Source: Acinetobacter rudis (lineage in GTDB: Bacteria; Pseudomonadota; Gammaproteobacteria; Pseudomonadales; Moraxellaceae). Taken from it: DNA of 51,729 bases. Below, piece after piece: positions 25,177 through 34,639 of the stretch; position 1 is the stretch's first letter; the number at the start of each line of letters is the position of its first letter. The position numbers were made by a program, and so were the translations under genes. The stretch covers positions 1 through 51,729 of the forward strand of contig NZ_JAVIDR010000018.1 of NCBI RefSeq assembly GCF_031157835.1, read 5' to 3'. Under the pieces are notes generated by a model that saw nothing but the letters and a program-made list of their open reading frames with translations, was not told the origin of the DNA and searched no databases.

Positions 25177-26400
25177 ATGAGTAATCTAAATGTTGATCCG
25201 TATATACAACAGATACCAAAGCAAGCAGCCCATCGAATTGAAACTGAACAAGAAGCGATAGAAATTGCAAAACAACTGGCGGCTAAGTTTTTACAGGGTG
25301 CTGCCGAGCGTGATCAACAGCGTCTATTACCTGTAGATGAGCTAAATGCATATTCACAAAGTGGTTTATGGGCCATTCGTGTACCAAAGGCATTTGGTGG
25401 TATTGATGCTTCTTATCGTACAGTGGTCGAGGTCTTTAAAATTATAGCCGCGGCAGACGGATCACTAGGCCAGATTCCACAGAACCATATTTCTATAGTG
25501 GATACTTTACTTTTTGATGCTTCAGATTCACAAAAAAAATTCTTTTATGATTTAGTCTTGAAAGGAATTCGTTTTGGTAATGCCTTTTCAGAAATTGGTA
25601 ATAAACATGTCGCAGACTTTCAAACGAAAATAAAAAAACAGGGCAATGATTATATTGTAAATGGGAAAAAGTTCTTTTCTACGGGGGCATTGTTGGCGCA
25701 TTGGATACCTATTGTGGCGGTAGATGATGAGGCAAATGCCTATTTGGCAATTACTCCTCGTGATACTGCTGGTTTAACCATTCGCAATGATTGGTCTAGT
25801 TTTGGACAAAAAACGACAGCGAGTGGCAGCGTTGAGATTGAAAATGTCCGTGTTCCAGCTGAGTATGTGGTGGCCATTCATTCATTTGAAAACCCAACAC
25901 CAACAGGGGCTATTTCACAGATTTTACAAGCAGCGATTGATGCTGGTTTAGCCCGTAGTGCTATAGAAGAAACAATTCATTATGTGAAACAACATACACG
26001 CCCATGGATTGATGCTAAACAAGATAAGGCAACAGAAGACCATTTTACGATTGCGACTATTGGTGATTTAAAAACACGTCTACAGGCTGCTGAAGCTGTA
26101 CTTGATCTTGCTGCGGATCAAATTGATATCGCCATAAGCGAGGTCAGTGAGGAAAATTCTGCTCAGGCCTCTATATTGGTCGCACAAGCTAAAATTTTAA
26201 CCACTGAAATTGCGATTCTAGCAACGAATAAACTATTTGAATTGGCTGGAACACGCTCAACACTTGCAGCACATAATTTGGATCGTCATTGGCGTAATGC
26301 TCGTACTCATACTTTGCATGACCCAGTACGATGGAAATATTATGTTGTGGGAAATTATTACCTCAATGAGATCCAACCTGAACGACATGCTTGGCTATAA
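25177..26400 (+). CDS. sfnB: sulfur acquisition oxidoreductase, SfnB family
   Basis: 407 aa acyl-CoA-dehydrogenase-like flavoprotein. Motifs: AERDQQRLLPVDELNAYSQSGLWAIRVPKAFGG, GSLGQIPQNHISIVDTL, FSEIGNKHVADFQT, VNGKKFFSTGALLAHW, WSSFGQKTTASGSVEIENV and ELAGTRSTLAAHNLDRHWRNARTHTLHDPVRWKY, all usual in SfnB. Third DszC-like protein in this cluster. AAGGA precedes ATG. Monocistronic, with its own sigma54 box and palindrome, so it should be co-induced with msuE-sfnG and ssuD when sulfate is scarce. The exact substrate of SfnB proteins is not settled. Confidence 0.87.
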   Translation: MSNLNVDPYIQQIPKQAAHRIETEQEAIEIAKQLAAKFLQGAAERDQQRLLPVDELNAYSQSGLWAIRVPKAFGGIDASYRTVVEVFKIIAAADGSLGQIPQNHISIVDTLLFDASDSQKKFFYDLVLKGIRFGNAFSEIGNKHVADFQTKIKKQGNDYIVNGKKFFSTGALLAHWIPIVAVDDEANAYLAITPRDTAGLTIRNDWSSFGQKTTASGSVEIENVRVPAEYVVAIHSFENPTPTGAISQILQAAIDAGLARSAIEETIHYVKQHTRPWIDAKQDKATEDHFTIATIGDLKTRLQAAEAVLDLAADQIDIAISEVSEENSAQASILVAQAKILTTEIAILATNKLFELAGTRSTLAAHNLDRHWRNARTHTLHDPVRWKYYVVGNYYLNEIQPERHAWL

Positions 26401-26405
26401 AATAA

Positions 26406-26450
26406 AACTGAATTAAATAGCCCAATTATAGAGGGTTATTTAATTCAGTT
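26406..26450 (-). terminator. terminator of the fimbrial operon
   Basis: AACTGAATTAAATA/TATTTAATTCAGTT, perfect 14-bp stem extended by CCC/GGG, followed on the minus strand by TTTTATTTTA; also lies at the end of sfnB. Confidence 0.75.
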
Positions 26451-26484
26451 GTTGAGATGAATCATGAGGGTAGGGTTTATATTG

Positions 26485-27552
26485 TTATTTCAGCCAGACC
26501 TCATAGTTTAAGGTCGATGTAAATTTACCTGCTGGAGGTTTAGATAAAAATAATACACCTGCATCGTAATTTTGACGAATTGAATTGCCCTGCGGTTTTA
26601 CAAAATTAATGTCTTGATCAAATGCAATTGGTGTTGTTTTATTTGTATCGAAGATTCGAATGCCAACTTTATTGCGCATGTTGGTTTCAGCAGCGGTCAA
26701 TGTTGTGTTATTCAACATTTGGTTGGAAGACCAGCGTCCAGTAAACACCGATGATGCACAGTCTTTTCCAGTCATATTCATTTCTAAGGTAAACGGTGTA
26801 CGACGTAAAATTTTATTAATATCTTGATCAGGAGAATAACGGCCTAGATTAACGTCTTGTACATTAAATATAGGCACACAGTCGATATAATTGACCTGAA
26901 TATTAGAAATGAGCTCTTGGAAGTTACCATTACGGTTTCTACCACCTGCACCATCAACCTGAAACATGGTGAAGTTTCGAGTGCCTGCATTGTACTTCTT
27001 ACCTGAACCACGAGACTTAATAAATAACGAATACTGAATTGTAACTGTTTGAGGTGTTGCACAAGATGAAGTCGTTGGTTTACCTATAAGTCTACAGTTA
27101 CTTTTTGCAGCAGTTGAAGATGTTGAAATAAGAGCAAGTTGACCTGTAGCGATTGCTGCATAGTTGTTATGGATTTCATATTCTCGACCTTCGTACTTAA
27201 TACCAACGATGAGATTACTATTTGCGAAAGCTGCGGTTAATTGACTATATTGATCATCAGGATACAAATAAAGATATTCAGCTCTATTGGTTTGGTAATC
27301 GTCATAACAGGTTAGTGTTGTACTGTAAGTAGGGGACTGCCACAACATTTTTCCTGCAGCTTGGTCAGAGTCAATGACACGGATTGGGCCAACATAAGTT
27401 GTGTGTGACGTGTTGCGAGCAGTGTCAATATTAAATGGGGTAGTAGCGACACCACCTTCGAGGCAGCGTAGTGCCCAACTATGCTGTATCGCAACTAAGC
27501 TTAAACAAAAAACTAGGCAAGATTGTAGAAATAAAACCCTTAAGATAGACAT
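26485..27552 (-). CDS. fimbrial tip adhesin / minor pilin
   Basis: 355 aa. Signal peptide with hydrophobic core to about residue 27 (LVAIQHSWA, then LRCLEG). The length is that of a two-domain tip protein: an N-terminal receptor-binding domain (to about 220) and a C-terminal pilin domain (IFNVQDVNLGRYSPDQ...FTLEMNMTGKDCASSVFTGRW...LNYEVWLK) ending in the chaperone-binding beta strand with penultimate aromatic/hydrophobic pattern. Paired Cys residues in each domain suggest disulfides. It begins 1 bp after the usher stop. The receptor cannot be predicted. Confidence 0.8.
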   Translation of the reverse strand: MSILRVLFLQSCLVFCLSLVAIQHSWALRCLEGGVATTPFNIDTARNTSHTTYVGPIRVIDSDQAAGKMLWQSPTYSTTLTCYDDYQTNRAEYLYLYPDDQYSQLTAAFANSNLIVGIKYEGREYEIHNNYAAIATGQLALISTSSTAAKSNCRLIGKPTTSSCATPQTVTIQYSLFIKSRGSGKKYNAGTRNFTMFQVDGAGGRNRNGNFQELISNIQVNYIDCVPIFNVQDVNLGRYSPDQDINKILRRTPFTLEMNMTGKDCASSVFTGRWSSNQMLNNTTLTAAETNMRNKVGIRIFDTNKTTPIAFDQDINFVKPQGNSIRQNYDAGVLFLSKPPAGKFTSTLNYEVWLK

Positions 27553-27553
27553 A

Positions 27554-30145
27554 TTAATGTTCCTCTACAGCATGGCAGTTGATGTTTATTTCATCGTAGC
27601 CCATTTCACGATCATTCAGTTGTGGCAATGTAAATTGACATTGTTCGAAAGATTCATCGCCCCATTTTGCAATTAATGTTTGGTTAGATTGAACACCAGT
27701 TAAATAGGCTTGACCTTCTAAACCAACGAGTCCCACACTTTTTTGTGTGATGGGATCAATAATGGAGCTTGCGGTTGCAATAAGGCGGTCTTGATAATTG
27801 AGTTTAGCCAGAACACTATGACCTGTTTTGACATCAAATTTTATTTTAATCACCGCATTTTTTGTTGGGACAATATCATTGATAATTGGCATATCAATAT
27901 TTCTATTTTGTCCTAAATCATCTACACGTAACGCCACACGATTGCGATTATAAGCACTACTACTGCTAATAACGGCATAACCTGTACGGTCGATTTTAAG
28001 GCCAGTTTGATTTTCAATACGAATACCTTCAGCACCTTTGGCCTCAATCAAAATTGGATTACCAAACATTTGTTGTCCTAAAATTAAGCCGCCAGAATGT
28101 ATTAAAATACCGCCATCAATTGATGCAGAAGCTTGTTGATATTGGTCTGAATAAGTATAGGCCAGAGATGAGTTTAGTTTTGTGCCACGATATGAACTGC
28201 TAAGAGCCACTTGATTACTACGGTTTTGTTCCTGATGACTGACTTGAATCTGCGCATTTAAGTTTTTATCTTCAAGAAAATTACCTGACAACGTACTATT
28301 AAAAGTATCCCCTAATCGATCAGAATGTTGGTAACTGTTGTTACTTGATAAATCATATTTTCTCAATGCAGGAATACGATCTAAATTAATACTAAGATTA
28401 AGACCAAAAATATTTTCATCGTTTTGTAGCATTGACTTACTGTGCTGATAAAACATTCCATAAGAGAAACGGTTAAAGTTTTTGTTATAGCCAATTTGCC
28501 AGTTTTCTTGGTTGTATTCTTTTTGCCAGAAATCAGTTTTTGCCAAAGTTAGATATAATTGTCCAAAGCTACCTAACTCTTGATTGATAGAAGCACTAAA
28601 TTGATTACGTTTATTATAATAAGTAGGTGAATAAAAATATTGTCGGCGTTGTTCTGCATTGGATGGATGATTTAAATAGTCAGATTGATAGCTATATTCA
28701 TATAAGCCATCTTTCCATTGGGCACGTTCTTGCATGGCATCACTAAAACTATAATAGTCTTGACTAGAATAGCGATAACCCACTAGGCGGAAATTGGTAC
28801 CTAAAGAATTCAGTGATTTTGCATAAAGAAAACGAATACTGATCCCATCTTTACTTTCTCCTTGCGAAGTTTTGTTATGTGCGTAGGTCAGATCAGTAGA
28901 AAGAGAGCCAAGATAGCCAAGTGCAAAGGCTAAACCTGCTGCACCTGCATAATAATCATCACCGATGATCATCCCTGTATAAGGGGTTATATAATTATTG
29001 ACACCATAGGCATAGCTTAATTGTCCAAAATATGGATGATACTTTTGATCATTACCACTACGATATTGACCTGCAGTAAATTGGAATTTTGCTTGATGAG
29101 GGCGAACCATATTAGGCACAGAGGAATAGGGTTGAATGAACTTACGAATTTGCCCATCACTTTCAATCACACTAACTTCTAGGTCACCACTATCATTTGC
29201 TGCATATAAATCTCGAATAGTGAAATGTCCAGGTGCAACATGAGTACTATATACAAGATAGCCATTTTGACGGATTTCAACACTTGCATTACTTTGTGCT
29301 GTCCCTTGAATAATTGGCGCATAGTTTTGTAAGCTATTCGGGAGTTGCATGCTATCACTACTAAATTGCACTCCTCTAAAATTGAAGCTGTCGAAGACAT
29401 CGCTACTACTAAAACTATCACCAATTTCTAAACGTGTTGGAATTTTGGTTTGTAAGTCGCGTTCCAGTTTATTGGAACTACTTTGCCAACGGCTTTTTTC
29501 TCCAGAATACTGAGTAAAACTAGAGTTATTGCGGTAACGCCACGGCCCAAAGTTAAAACCACCATTTAAAAAGAGTGAATTATTATAATGATTAGATTCT
29601 CCACGATTATGGTAATAACTGGTGTTTGCTGAATAATTTAAAATAATCGCGTGAATACCTTGATTAAACTCTTTAGGTGAAACAAAGCCTCGCGGTTTTT
29701 GGACTAAATTGACTTGAGGGAGTGTAAGTGCAAGCTGAGATTGTCCAATATGAGTTTCAATTTGAGCATTAGCAATGGCTGTTAAATCATAACAACCTTG
29801 GGCGTTAATTTGCTGTTGTTCTGGGTTTATAAATAGAATTTGATTCTGATCAATAAATGTTTGATCAAAACATGGTTCAACTTGATGCTCTTGAGTTTCT
29901 ACAAAACGAATAGAACGCTTTCCAATATAACGCTGATTAATTGAGAGAGAAAATTCATATATGCCAGGTTCAAGTGTATGACCGTAGTTTAAGGCATTAA
30001 TAGCAATTTCATCGGTTTTGTCTTTTAAAAAATCAGTATTAAAAGCAATATGTTCAGCATGTGCAAAAGACCAAGTTTGACCAAGACTCAGCGTGAGTGT
30101 TGAACACTTGAGTATGATGGTGAATATATAGCGTGAAGAATGCAT
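27554..30145 (-). CDS. outer-membrane fimbrial usher (FimD/PapC family)
   Basis: 863 aa, full usher length. Signal peptide, then N-terminal chaperone-binding domain (HIAFNTDFL...), a beta barrel with FNFGPWRYRNNSSFTQY, plug and barrel blocks FDSFNFRGVQFSSDSMQLPNSLQNYAPIIQGTAQSNASVEIRQNGYLVYSTHVAPGHF split as in FimD, and C-terminal domains ending with a Cys pair (CQFTLPQ...NINCHA). It secretes and assembles pilin subunits at the outer membrane. Starts 9 bp after the chaperone stop. Confidence 0.93.
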   Translation of the reverse strand: MHSSRYIFTIILKCSTLTLSLGQTWSFAHAEHIAFNTDFLKDKTDEIAINALNYGHTLEPGIYEFSLSINQRYIGKRSIRFVETQEHQVEPCFDQTFIDQNQILFINPEQQQINAQGCYDLTAIANAQIETHIGQSQLALTLPQVNLVQKPRGFVSPKEFNQGIHAIILNYSANTSYYHNRGESNHYNNSLFLNGGFNFGPWRYRNNSSFTQYSGEKSRWQSSSNKLERDLQTKIPTRLEIGDSFSSSDVFDSFNFRGVQFSSDSMQLPNSLQNYAPIIQGTAQSNASVEIRQNGYLVYSTHVAPGHFTIRDLYAANDSGDLEVSVIESDGQIRKFIQPYSSVPNMVRPHQAKFQFTAGQYRSGNDQKYHPYFGQLSYAYGVNNYITPYTGMIIGDDYYAGAAGLAFALGYLGSLSTDLTYAHNKTSQGESKDGISIRFLYAKSLNSLGTNFRLVGYRYSSQDYYSFSDAMQERAQWKDGLYEYSYQSDYLNHPSNAEQRRQYFYSPTYYNKRNQFSASINQELGSFGQLYLTLAKTDFWQKEYNQENWQIGYNKNFNRFSYGMFYQHSKSMLQNDENIFGLNLSINLDRIPALRKYDLSSNNSYQHSDRLGDTFNSTLSGNFLEDKNLNAQIQVSHQEQNRSNQVALSSSYRGTKLNSSLAYTYSDQYQQASASIDGGILIHSGGLILGQQMFGNPILIEAKGAEGIRIENQTGLKIDRTGYAVISSSSAYNRNRVALRVDDLGQNRNIDMPIINDIVPTKNAVIKIKFDVKTGHSVLAKLNYQDRLIATASSIIDPITQKSVGLVGLEGQAYLTGVQSNQTLIAKWGDESFEQCQFTLPQLNDREMGYDEININCHAVEEH

Positions 30146-30154
30146 ATGTGATCA

Positions 30155-30853
30155 TTAATATAGTTGTACTGGAGGCATTTGAACATTTCCTCCAAATTCA
30201 TTAAGGTAAGTAAAACTAATTGTCTTTGTATTTGTTGGTAAATGTTTGAGTATGATGGTCGATTGAAATGGTGGGATCATATCCTCATCCATTTGCACTA
30301 GTTTCCCAGTTTGATCGCCTAGCTTTAGGTCTCCAATGGTAATAAACAGCGGACTTTTATTCTCAAGCTTTAAAGCATTTCCTTGAACAGACCAATGCAC
30401 CTGCTTAATAGCATCTTCCAACTGTATATTTATTTGTTTTGGACGATAAAATAATTTGATTTTTGTGCGGACAGCAAGCTGTAACACGTTTTCATTTTCA
30501 GGTTTAGGTGGGATTTCTTGAATATTGATCCAGAATTGACTCTCTTGGTCCGTTGCGAGCCCAGTACCTGAATATATAAATCGTAAAGTTGATTCTTTTT
30601 GTGGTTCTATTTTGACCAAAGGTGGAGTAACGACAAATGGGATTTTCTGATCTTCATTTGTCGTTTTTCCAGCCTCTAACCAGCTTTGTACCATATAGGG
30701 TTTATCAGTATTATTTTTGAGTGACAATGTTGCTGCTTTTGCTGAAGCGTCATAAATGACGCGGCTTGCCTGTGCTTGAATAGCAGCATAGCTTTGAGAT
30801 AGAAAAAAAGTTGAAGCTAAAAATACACTTGTAGCAATTGTTCTCAAATACAT
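30155..30853 (-). CDS. periplasmic fimbrial chaperone (PapD-like)
   Basis: 232 aa with signal peptide (SVFLASTFFLSQSYA). Two Ig-like domains: SRVIYDASAKAATLSLKNNTDKPYMVQSWLE with the conserved G1-strand partner region, FVVTPPLVKIEPQKESTLRFIY and FWINIQEIPPKP, then VRTKIKLFYRPK, the usual chaperone signature. It caps pilin subunits by donor-strand complementation. AAGGA precedes ATG. Second gene of the operon. Confidence 0.92.
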   Translation of the reverse strand: MYLRTIATSVFLASTFFLSQSYAAIQAQASRVIYDASAKAATLSLKNNTDKPYMVQSWLEAGKTTNEDQKIPFVVTPPLVKIEPQKESTLRFIYSGTGLATDQESQFWINIQEIPPKPENENVLQLAVRTKIKLFYRPKQINIQLEDAIKQVHWSVQGNALKLENKSPLFITIGDLKLGDQTGKLVQMDEDMIPPFQSTIILKHLPTNTKTISFTYLNEFGGNVQMPPVQLY

Positions 30854-30873
30854 GATAATTCCTTAGGTTGTAT

Positions 30874-31401
30874 TTACTTCTGTTCGATAGTTACACGAGC
30901 AGTTGCATTTGCTTGACCCGCAGTAACGAGTTCACCTGTTGCTTGATAAAATGCTTGTAGAGGAAGGCTTCCTTCTTGCTCATCTTTACCTAGAGTAATG
31001 CTTGCATTTGTGTCGCTAGTTGCGACAGTGTTGATATTGACTAAGTTTGTCATTGAATCGGCGTTGGCAATTGCAATACCCACACCTTGAGCTGAAGAGG
31101 CCTTTAATAGTTGTTTGTTTACAGAATCTGCTAAACCTTCAAAATGAAAATTATAGCTACCAGCGGCACAGTCAGTGACTTTTAAGGTAAAAGGTTTTGG
31201 ACTTGATTTATCACCAGCTACTTTAAATGTAGAAGTAGGCCATTTCCCTAACATAACCTCGCCCGTTGGATTCCCATCAACTGCGATATTACAGGCAGCA
31301 TTAACAATCTCACCTGTAAATTTAATTTGTCCAGCAGAAAAAGCTTGAGTTGATAAAGTTAATGCGGCCGTGCTCGCTAAAATCGTAAGAGCTAATTTCA
31401 T
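30874..31401 (-). CDS. major fimbrial subunit (type 1 pilin family)
   Basis: 175 aa from ATG 31399-31401 (AGG upstream; an earlier in-frame ATG adds 6 residues without a better ribosome site). Signal peptide MKLALTILASTAALTLSTQAFSA, then GQIKFTGEIVNAACNI, the type 1 pilin N-terminus with the first Cys; second Cys in VTDCAAGSYNFHFEG; ends TARVTIEQK-like as expected for a subunit with a C-terminal chaperone-binding strand. First gene of the pilin-chaperone-usher-adhesin operon. Confidence 0.9.
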   Translation of the reverse strand: MKLALTILASTAALTLSTQAFSAGQIKFTGEIVNAACNIAVDGNPTGEVMLGKWPTSTFKVAGDKSSPKPFTLKVTDCAAGSYNFHFEGLADSVNKQLLKASSAQGVGIAIANADSMTNLVNINTVATSDTNASITLGKDEQEGSLPLQAFYQATGELVTAGQANATARVTIEQK

Positions 31402-31797
31402 ATATATGCCTAAATACATGGATAATAAGAAAAAACTTGGTTTAAATGTGATGTGTTAAGCCAAGTTATGAAAAATATGATGAATCATCACACTTTTTAA
31501 TATCATAGTTGCTTTTTTAGATAAATTAAACAATAGCGAGAATATTTATATATTTAAAATATTTTAATTAATACAAATCAATAAGTTGTTTTTGGGCGAA
31601 TTTGTAAAAAAAATTTATTTTAGTATAAATTTTAATCAATAGGGTACTTTGCTTTAGTGGAAAAATATTAAAAAAACACAGTACATATGTGTCAAATTTC
31701 ATGGAATTACACAGGTGTTTTACACTCTTTTTTCTTTAAAGGTGGATAATAAATAGGCTGTCTGATTCTAGTTTTAGTTCATTAAAATTTAGGCATG
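31402..31797 (-). promoter_or_regulatory. fimbrial operon upstream region
   Basis: About 400 bp, very AT-rich, no gene. Probably contains the fimbrial promoter and sites for a nucleoid silencer. No invertible-element repeats of the fimS kind were seen. Confidence 0.45.
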
Positions 31798-31878
31798 AAA
31801 AAAGCCCCAAGTTTTCACTTGAGGCTTTTCTTGAATCTGGAGCGGGAAAGGAGACTCGAACTCCCGACCCCAACCTTG
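31798..31878 (-). repeat. 81-bp direct repeat: 3' half of tRNA-Gly plus terminator (att-like scar)
   Basis: Matches 39637-39717 with one mismatch (C at 31830). 31838-31878 is nucleotides 36-76 of tRNA-Gly(GCC), from the last anticodon base to CCA; 31798-31829 is the tRNA terminator. Homology stops abruptly after CCTTG (31878). The 5' half of the tRNA and its promoter are absent, so this copy is not a functional tRNA. It is oriented as the displaced 3' end left by integration into the tRNA at 39677-39752. Confidence 0.85.
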
Positions 31879-32175
31879 CGTAGTAGTATTATGCTTATTC
31901 TAAGTGAATTAAAAAATTAGGTAGACCTTTTGTACAAGCTGCATTTTCAGTTTGGTGGGGGATTTAAACACTAAATCTTTGTGTAATAACTCAACACTAT
32001 TAAATAATTATACTTTGCTGCTAAGAATGACATCACCTGTCAAGATTATTTTTTAAACTCATTAATCACCACAGAAAAGCGACAAATAGTTACTTTTTTA
32101 ATATTTTTGTAAATATATGTTATATTTCAGTAGTATAATTTAATCATTATTGTTTGGTTCGTGAGCGAAATATTT
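31879..32175 (+). promoter_or_regulatory. left margin of the island and WYL gene promoter
   Basis: No gene seen. TATAAT at 32134-32139 is a good -10 candidate, placing the transcript start just upstream of the WYL gene. No recognisable integrase remnant in any frame that I could follow. Confidence 0.45.
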
Positions 32176-33075
32176 ATGCAGCATGATGAAGCGACTCATG
32201 AGCGATTAGCAGAACGTTTGGCAAATATTCTTACTCAGCTGAATATGGGACAGCAGTTGAGTGTTAAAGCATTAGCCGATGAGTTTAAAGTGAGTACTCG
32301 AACTATTTCACGAGACTTTGATCGTTTAAGTGCATCTTTACCATTATTAAAAGATGATGTAAGTAAAAAATATTATTTACCAATAAGTTATCTTGGAAAA
32401 ATTACGCATAAGGATATACGCAATTTTGCTCAGCTTTCCGGTATTCGTGATTTATATCCATCTTTGGATATTTCGTTCCTACGAGAACTTTTAGATCATC
32501 GGGCGAATCAAACTTATAGTACCAAAGGTTATTCATTAGAAGATGCTAGTCAGTTTAAAGCTTTGTTTAAAGTGTTCAGTGCGGCTATTCAGCAACATAA
32601 GCAAGTTACTTTTCTATATAGAGGGGAACCTAAAAGTGTTTCTCCTTATCGTTTAATTCACCATCATGGAAATTGGTATTTAGCAGCAACATTCGAAAAT
32701 GAACTAAGAGCGTATAGGTTAAGCCGCATCGAGTTGTTATCCGATCAATCAATGTGTGTGGATTTTGAAGTTGATCCAGAGATTTTAGCTCAATTAGAAA
32801 ATGAAGAAACGATCTGGTTTGGGCAAGAGAAAACAGAGGTTGTTCTTAAAGTTGATGCTGAGGTGGCAATACATTTTCAAGCACGAGCACTTTTACCAGA
32901 ACAACAAGTGATTAAGTTCTTGGACGATGGTGGATTATTAGTATCTAGCCGCATTGTACATACTAAACAGATTCTACCTTTAGTTCGTTATTGGGTTCCA
33001 CATCTTAAAATTATTAGTCCAGAAGGGCTACAAGATGAAATGGAGCAAGGGCTAAAACAGTATTTGGGAATCTAA
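32176..33075 (+). CDS. WYL-domain transcriptional regulator
   Basis: 299 aa from ATG 32176; a GTG at 32161 is an alternative start and neither has a strong ribosome site. Residues about 8-58 form a winged HTH (SVKALADEFKVSTRTISRDFDRL). The WYL domain spans about 125-195 with the namesake GNWYLAA at 166-171 and a conserved ENELRAYRLSRIELL. A WCX-like C-terminal domain follows (VVLKVDAEVAIHF...LVRYWVPHLKIISPEGL). WYL regulators bind nucleic-acid or nucleotide ligands and often control phage-defence operons (BrxR/CapW type). It begins the five- or six-gene island operon, 40 bp ahead of the first dynamin. Confidence 0.88.
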   Translation: MQHDEATHERLAERLANILTQLNMGQQLSVKALADEFKVSTRTISRDFDRLSASLPLLKDDVSKKYYLPISYLGKITHKDIRNFAQLSGIRDLYPSLDISFLRELLDHRANQTYSTKGYSLEDASQFKALFKVFSAAIQQHKQVTFLYRGEPKSVSPYRLIHHHGNWYLAATFENELRAYRLSRIELLSDQSMCVDFEVDPEILAQLENEETIWFGQEKTEVVLKVDAEVAIHFQARALLPEQQVIKFLDDGGLLVSSRIVHTKQILPLVRYWVPHLKIISPEGLQDEMEQGLKQYLGI

Positions 33076-33115
33076 TAAGGCATAAACTTAGTGGATTTAA
33101 TATATTATTAAATAG

Positions 33116-34591
33116 ATGAATGATATGAAAGATATAACGGTAGTCAGTGATTTAAAAAGAGAAGTGCAAACGTTATTGAGCACTGGGCTCAATGCTTTTC
33201 ATCAAATTATAGACTTGGAGTTGTTATTTAATTTAGATCAAGATAATGCTTTTGCATATAAAGCAATAGATATCTTACGTAGTGAGTATCTTAAACTTGA
33301 GCAGCAAAAAACGATTATTGCCGTTGTTGGGACCATGAAAGCAGGAAAATCTACAACTATTAATGCGATTGTTGGTAAAGAGATTTTACCAAATCGTAAT
33401 GCACCGATGACAGCTATTCCAACTTTAATCAAACATCATAAAGGCAAACCAGAGCCACATTTGATTTTTACTGAAACAGCCAGCCGACCAATTAATCAAT
33501 TAATACAAAACCTCAAATCTGCTTTTGCTGACCCATCTAATCAATCTAAACTTGATCAGCTTAAAAATGATAAAGACTTATTTATTACAGTCCAAAAAAT
33601 TCAAGAAGGTATGCAAGTCATTAGCGAAGCCTTGGGTGAAAAAAAGATTTTTGAGTTCTTGAGCTCTATAAATGACCTAGTACGCATTGCCCCACTTTTT
33701 GATTTGGAATTTCCTTTTCATCAATATCAAGATTTAGAACGACTACCTGTTATTGAAGTGGAATTTGTTCATTTACAAGAAGCTGATCATGGCGGTGAGC
33801 TTATTTTGCTGGATACTCCAGGGCCGAATGAAGCGGGTCAACAGCATTTAAGACAGATGCTACACGAACAATTACGACATGCATCGGCTGTCATTGCAGT
33901 TATGGATTATACCCAACTTAAGTCAGAGGCTGATGCTCAACTCCGAGATGACTTAAAGGTATTTTCAAATACCTTAGATAAACGTATTTATGCTTTTGTG
34001 AATAAGTTTGATAACTGTGATCGCCATGGTATGCAACAAGATGAGCTGAAGCCCTTTGTTGAAGGACTAACTCAAGGTTTAATTGCTAAACAGTATGTCT
34101 ACCCTATTTCGGCAAAGCTTGCCTATTTGGCAAATCAAGCGAAACAGTCATATTCACTCCATGGAACTTTGCCTGATTCTGAAAATATTGCTTGGGTTGA
34201 AGATTTTTATAGGGCGGGGGGATTAAGTCTTGAGCACCTGCGAACAGCGGATAATATTGCCGCGACGATAGAAGTTTTATGGAAGAAGTCGCTCTTTAGC
34301 GAACCATTAAAGCAGGTAGTGGAGGTGCTGCATCACCAATCGATGTTGATTATATTGAGTTCAGCAATAGATAAGTTAATCAGCTATGTCCACACGTTTA
34401 ATCAAATGCGGGTGAAAAAGTTTAGCGAGTTATGTAAAGGCATATATGGGCAAGGGGCTACAATGAATACTTCTCAAATTGGCGTGATGACAGATCGGAT
34501 ATTTAATCGCAAGCTACAAATAGATATGCCTTCCTTAGAACAATCTATTCAACTACTCAAGCAACGCATAGCCGATTTAACTTTGGCCTAG
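33116..34591 (+). CDS. dynamin-like GTPase, short form (CrfC/YjdA-RdcA related)
   Basis: 491 aa. GTPase motifs: G1 GTMKAGKST (72-80), G2 region MTAIPT (98-103), G3 DTPG (233-236), G4 NKFD (296-299). The blocks VVGTMKAGKSTTINAIVGKEILPNRNAPMTAIPTLIKH and LLDTPGPNEAGQQHL are, from memory, closest to E. coli CrfC/YjdA (RdcA) among bacterial dynamins. It ends about 125 residues beyond the G domain of its neighbour's alignment, lacking the long helical stalk, so it may be a regulatory or nucleating partner of the full-length GTPase. No N-terminal clamp-binding QL(S/D)LF-like motif was found. Confidence 0.87.
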   Translation: MNDMKDITVVSDLKREVQTLLSTGLNAFHQIIDLELLFNLDQDNAFAYKAIDILRSEYLKLEQQKTIIAVVGTMKAGKSTTINAIVGKEILPNRNAPMTAIPTLIKHHKGKPEPHLIFTETASRPINQLIQNLKSAFADPSNQSKLDQLKNDKDLFITVQKIQEGMQVISEALGEKKIFEFLSSINDLVRIAPLFDLEFPFHQYQDLERLPVIEVEFVHLQEADHGGELILLDTPGPNEAGQQHLRQMLHEQLRHASAVIAVMDYTQLKSEADAQLRDDLKVFSNTLDKRIYAFVNKFDNCDRHGMQQDELKPFVEGLTQGLIAKQYVYPISAKLAYLANQAKQSYSLHGTLPDSENIAWVEDFYRAGGLSLEHLRTADNIAATIEVLWKKSLFSEPLKQVVEVLHHQSMLIILSSAIDKLISYVHTFNQMRVKKFSELCKGIYGQGATMNTSQIGVMTDRIFNRKLQIDMPSLEQSIQLLKQRIADLTLA

Positions 34592-34639
34592 TGTTTTAAT
34601 CACAATTAATGAATGTATAAAGTGTAAAGGAAATAATCA

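Noticed and set aside
31402..31797. Phase-variable invertible promoter for the fimbrial operon
   Set aside because: No pair of suitable inverted repeats and no recombinase gene adjacent.
31838..31878. Third functional tRNA-Gly
   Set aside because: Only nucleotides 36-76 are present; the 5' half, D-arm and promoter are missing.
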